A DNA stretch of 18,280 bases. Origin: CAVQBP01 sp964448105. Lineage in GTDB: Bacteria > Bacteroidota > Ignavibacteria > Ignavibacteriales > Ignavibacteriaceae. Position 1 is the stretch's first letter, and the number at the start of each line of letters is the position of its first letter. Position numbers and translations under genes: made by a program. This document shows, piece after piece, positions 16,253-18,280 of this stretch. Location of the stretch: assembly GCA_964448105.1 (NCBI GenBank), contig CAYUVK010000107.1, positions 1 to 18,280 of the forward strand, given 5' to 3'. The notes under the pieces are model-generated. The model did not search any database, was not told the DNA's origin, and was given only the letters and a program-made list of their open reading frames with translations.

Positions 16253-16260
16253 CAAATATA
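16253..16260 (-). promoter_or_regulatory. TAnnTTTG promoter -7 element of the carbamoyltransferase operon
   Basis: TATATTTG on the minus strand is an exact match to the Bacteroidota -7 consensus, 50 nt before the ATG at 16203 and within the 106-nt gap after the upstream gene. A T-run about 20 nt further upstream is a weak stand-in for the TTTG -33 element. Position supports separate transcription of the carbamoyltransferase, SxtJ and DUF5989 genes. Confidence 0.35.
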
Positions 16261-16309
16261 GCAATATTGAATTAGTAAAAAATACTTAAACGGATAAAAT
16301 AAATGAATT

Positions 16310-18094
16310 TTAGGGGACTATATTTTTATCGGGATTATAATATTTTATCCAATCTTCGCGTGGATATAAAGGCGGGACAGCTATTATTTTTCCGCCGAAT
16401 CCAATGTAACGGAAAGTAAGCATTTGTATAGGCGTTAAGTCTATCTTATCAATGTTTTCTTTAAAAATTTTCACATTCTGTTCTTTGGCAAGGTTGGCAA
16501 TATATTCATTCAATATATTCCCTTTTCTTTCTGTCAGCAGTATGTCTTTTGCAACCTGGATACTGTTGCTTATTTTTTCGGATGATATTGAGGATTGCTT
16601 ATCTAAAATCCGGAAGATTGTATATTTACCTTTTATAAACAGCGGGCCGTAAATCTCTCCATTATTTAATTGTGATAATACCGCACCCATTTCACTTAAT
16701 TGTGAAGCGTGCAGCCAAATTGCACCGGCGGTGTCATCAGAAGCATTTTTAATTTGACTTAATCTATTCAGTACTTTTGCAGCTTCATTAATATTCTCAA
16801 AAGAAAAAATCTGCAGCCGGAGCTTTACATCTTTTAAAACTTCATCTTTATGATTTATGAAGAAATTATTTATTTGATTCTGAGAAACCGTTACTGTATC
16901 AATTATATTGTTCATTAAACCGGCTGAGCGGAATGCATCTAAAAACGTCTGTGTATTATTTTTCACTTCAGGTGAATCTTCCATACCTAACTCTTTCGCC
17001 TTTTCGGCTAAAAAATGATTTTGAACTATAAACTTTAAAGAAGAGTGAAGTGAATTTGTAATTTCAGCTACCGAAGTATCGATGGGTGCAAATCCGGATG
17101 TTAATAGATTATCAAGGACATAACCTAAAGTCAAATTGCCCCCTTTAAACTGCAACATAGGTGCCCTGGGATCAAAGGGAAATTTATCTTTTATATATAA
17201 TATTTCATCTCTACTTAAATAATAATTAGGATCAAAGCTTGCCGGCCGATGGGTAGATAAAAGACTTTTTATAAAATAGACCAATGGCCTAAATATTTTA
17301 TAATTAATTTTTACCTCAATACCTTTCATTACAGATAAAAGGTATTTGTATCCTAATTTATCTTCCTTCCTGCTTTCAATTATTTTTCGCACCATTTCTT
17401 TTCTGTCATTAATAGCAGCTCCGGCAAATTTTTTATTAGGTATTTCATTTATAACTTTAAATATTACCCATCCGTCAATTGTGTAGGTGGGATTTGATAT
17501 AAATCCTGCTTTTTTTCCGAAAAAAGCATTCTCAATATTTTCTGTTGATTCACCATAACCAATAATAAGAGTATCGTGCCGCGCATTTAAACTATCCGAC
17601 AAAAAGTAAATATTCTTCTTTGATTTATTATTTGCGAGCTTAAAAAATTTTTTTGCTGCCAGACTATCCGGGAAATAAAATGTATCTACTATATAGAAAT
17701 AATTTGATATTTTAAAACCTTTATTTATTTCATTTTTTGAAACTTTAACTTTTGGTAGAACTTCTTTTCTATAGAGCGCATCCCTTAAAAATATTCTTTC
17801 AATTTCATTTTTCATTAATTCTTCACTTTGATTATCCTTTTTTATTGCTTTAGATCCAGCATTAGACAACAATTTTTCAGCAATCATTGATAGAAGGAAA
17901 TCATATTTAACTTTATTAAGATCCTCTTTGTCCTTTCCAGGGTAGATAGAGAGTTCGAATCTATTTTTTAATTCAGCACCCATTATTGGCTTACCGTTTA
18001 CAATGGCCAATGTATCCGGTTCTGCCATTAGAAAAGCTTTTGGAATGCTAATAATTGAAATAGTAATAATTAAAAGGATAATCTTTTTTGTCAT
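16310..18094 (-). CDS. Periplasmic SurA/PpiC-like peptidyl-prolyl isomerase or chaperone
   Basis: This 594-residue protein has an N-terminal signal sequence (TKKIILLIITISIISIPKA, cleavage probably after LMA at 24). Residues 26-120 form a SurA-like N-terminal chaperone domain (DTLAIVNGKPIMGAELKNR, then helical DFLLSMIAEKLL). Two parvulin-like regions follow. The first (about 118-220) is divergent and contains ENAFFGKKAGFIS and GWVIFKVINEIP. The second (about 403-500) contains LSQLNNGEIYGPLFIKGKYTIFRILD, the usual parvulin C-terminal hairpin. A helical linker of about 180 residues separates them. The catalytic Cys/Asp/His set of active parvulins is not clearly present, so the role may be chaperoning of outer-membrane proteins rather than isomerisation. 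It is encoded 106 nt upstream of the carbamoyltransferase on the same strand. ATG start without a Shine-Dalgarno sequence. Confidence 0.82.
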   Translation of the reverse strand: MTKKIILLIITISIISIPKAFLMAEPDTLAIVNGKPIMGAELKNRFELSIYPGKDKEDLNKVKYDFLLSMIAEKLLSNAGSKAIKKDNQSEELMKNEIERIFLRDALYRKEVLPKVKVSKNEINKGFKISNYFYIVDTFYFPDSLAAKKFFKLANNKSKKNIYFLSDSLNARHDTLIIGYGESTENIENAFFGKKAGFISNPTYTIDGWVIFKVINEIPNKKFAGAAINDRKEMVRKIIESRKEDKLGYKYLLSVMKGIEVKINYKIFRPLVYFIKSLLSTHRPASFDPNYYLSRDEILYIKDKFPFDPRAPMLQFKGGNLTLGYVLDNLLTSGFAPIDTSVAEITNSLHSSLKFIVQNHFLAEKAKELGMEDSPEVKNNTQTFLDAFRSAGLMNNIIDTVTVSQNQINNFFINHKDEVLKDVKLRLQIFSFENINEAAKVLNRLSQIKNASDDTAGAIWLHASQLSEMGAVLSQLNNGEIYGPLFIKGKYTIFRILDKQSSISSEKISNSIQVAKDILLTERKGNILNEYIANLAKEQNVKIFKENIDKIDLTPIQMLTFRYIGFGGKIIAVPPLYPREDWIKYYNPDKNIVP

Positions 18095-18280
18095 CTGTAG
18101 ATTTTAAATTTATATAACAATAACAAATTAATTATATAATGAAATATTTATTAGTCATTAAATTATGTGTAGAACTTGAGATCATATATAGAAACTGATA
18201 ATAAAAAACCGATACTTTAAATAACTTATTTTAACAAGAGCATTTTTTTTGTTGAAACAAAACCATTTATCTTCAGCTGA

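Noticed and set aside
18181..18280. Open frames at the right edge, one starting TTG at 18252 (plus) and one reading in from the edge on the minus strand
   Set aside because: Each has 30 or fewer codons in view, with no family wording and no start or stop context strong enough to call a gene.

Overview
The window is AT-rich, compact DNA that reads like a member of the Bacteroidota/Chlorobi group. My best guess is the Ignavibacteria, but this is inference. The reasons are signal peptides ending in FAQ or AQ, outer-membrane and lipoprotein styles common in that group, few Shine-Dalgarno sequences (only two genes have a clear one), and two exact matches to the Bacteroidota-type TAnnTTTG promoter element. 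No rRNA, tRNA, CRISPR array, transposase or prophage gene was seen.

Left part (1-3900): the last codons of an unidentified gene run up to a strong hairpin. Next comes a 1001-residue exported protein combining a gluzincin-type peptidase domain (HELVH), a beta-propeller and a predicted outer-membrane barrel. It converges, across a bidirectional terminator, on a small lipoprotein with a ZU5-like domain.

Middle (4100-9012): two sensor kinases lie 2 nt apart. The first is a GAF kinase whose expected phospho-acceptor His appears to be Gln. The second is a complete PAS/HisKA/HATPase/receiver hybrid kinase. After a hairpin come a PAP2-related membrane enzyme of the sphingomyelin-synthase type, a 112-residue protein of unknown function, and a lone ABC ATPase of the osmoprotectant (ProV/OpuBA) type without permease or binding protein.

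Alpha-glucan block (9239-13512): two exported GH13 glycosidases lie 11 nt apart. One carries a CBM48-like domain, the other an almost bare catalytic module. Together they probably degrade starch, glycogen or maltodextrins outside the inner membrane.

Right part (13585-18094, minus strand): a NodU/SxtI-type O-carbamoyltransferase is followed by a three-TM SxtJ-family protein and a 52-residue DUF5989-type single-TM protein. This is the arrangement known as sxtI-sxtJ-sxtK in saxitoxin clusters and found next to such carbamoyltransferases elsewhere. No toxin genes are present, so the acceptor is unknown. A pair of opposed palindromic repeats sits between the carbamoyltransferase and the sxtJ-like gene. 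Upstream on the same strand is a SurA/PpiC-like periplasmic folding factor. The carbamoyltransferase/SxtJ/DUF5989 triad is the best candidate here for a poorly described system.
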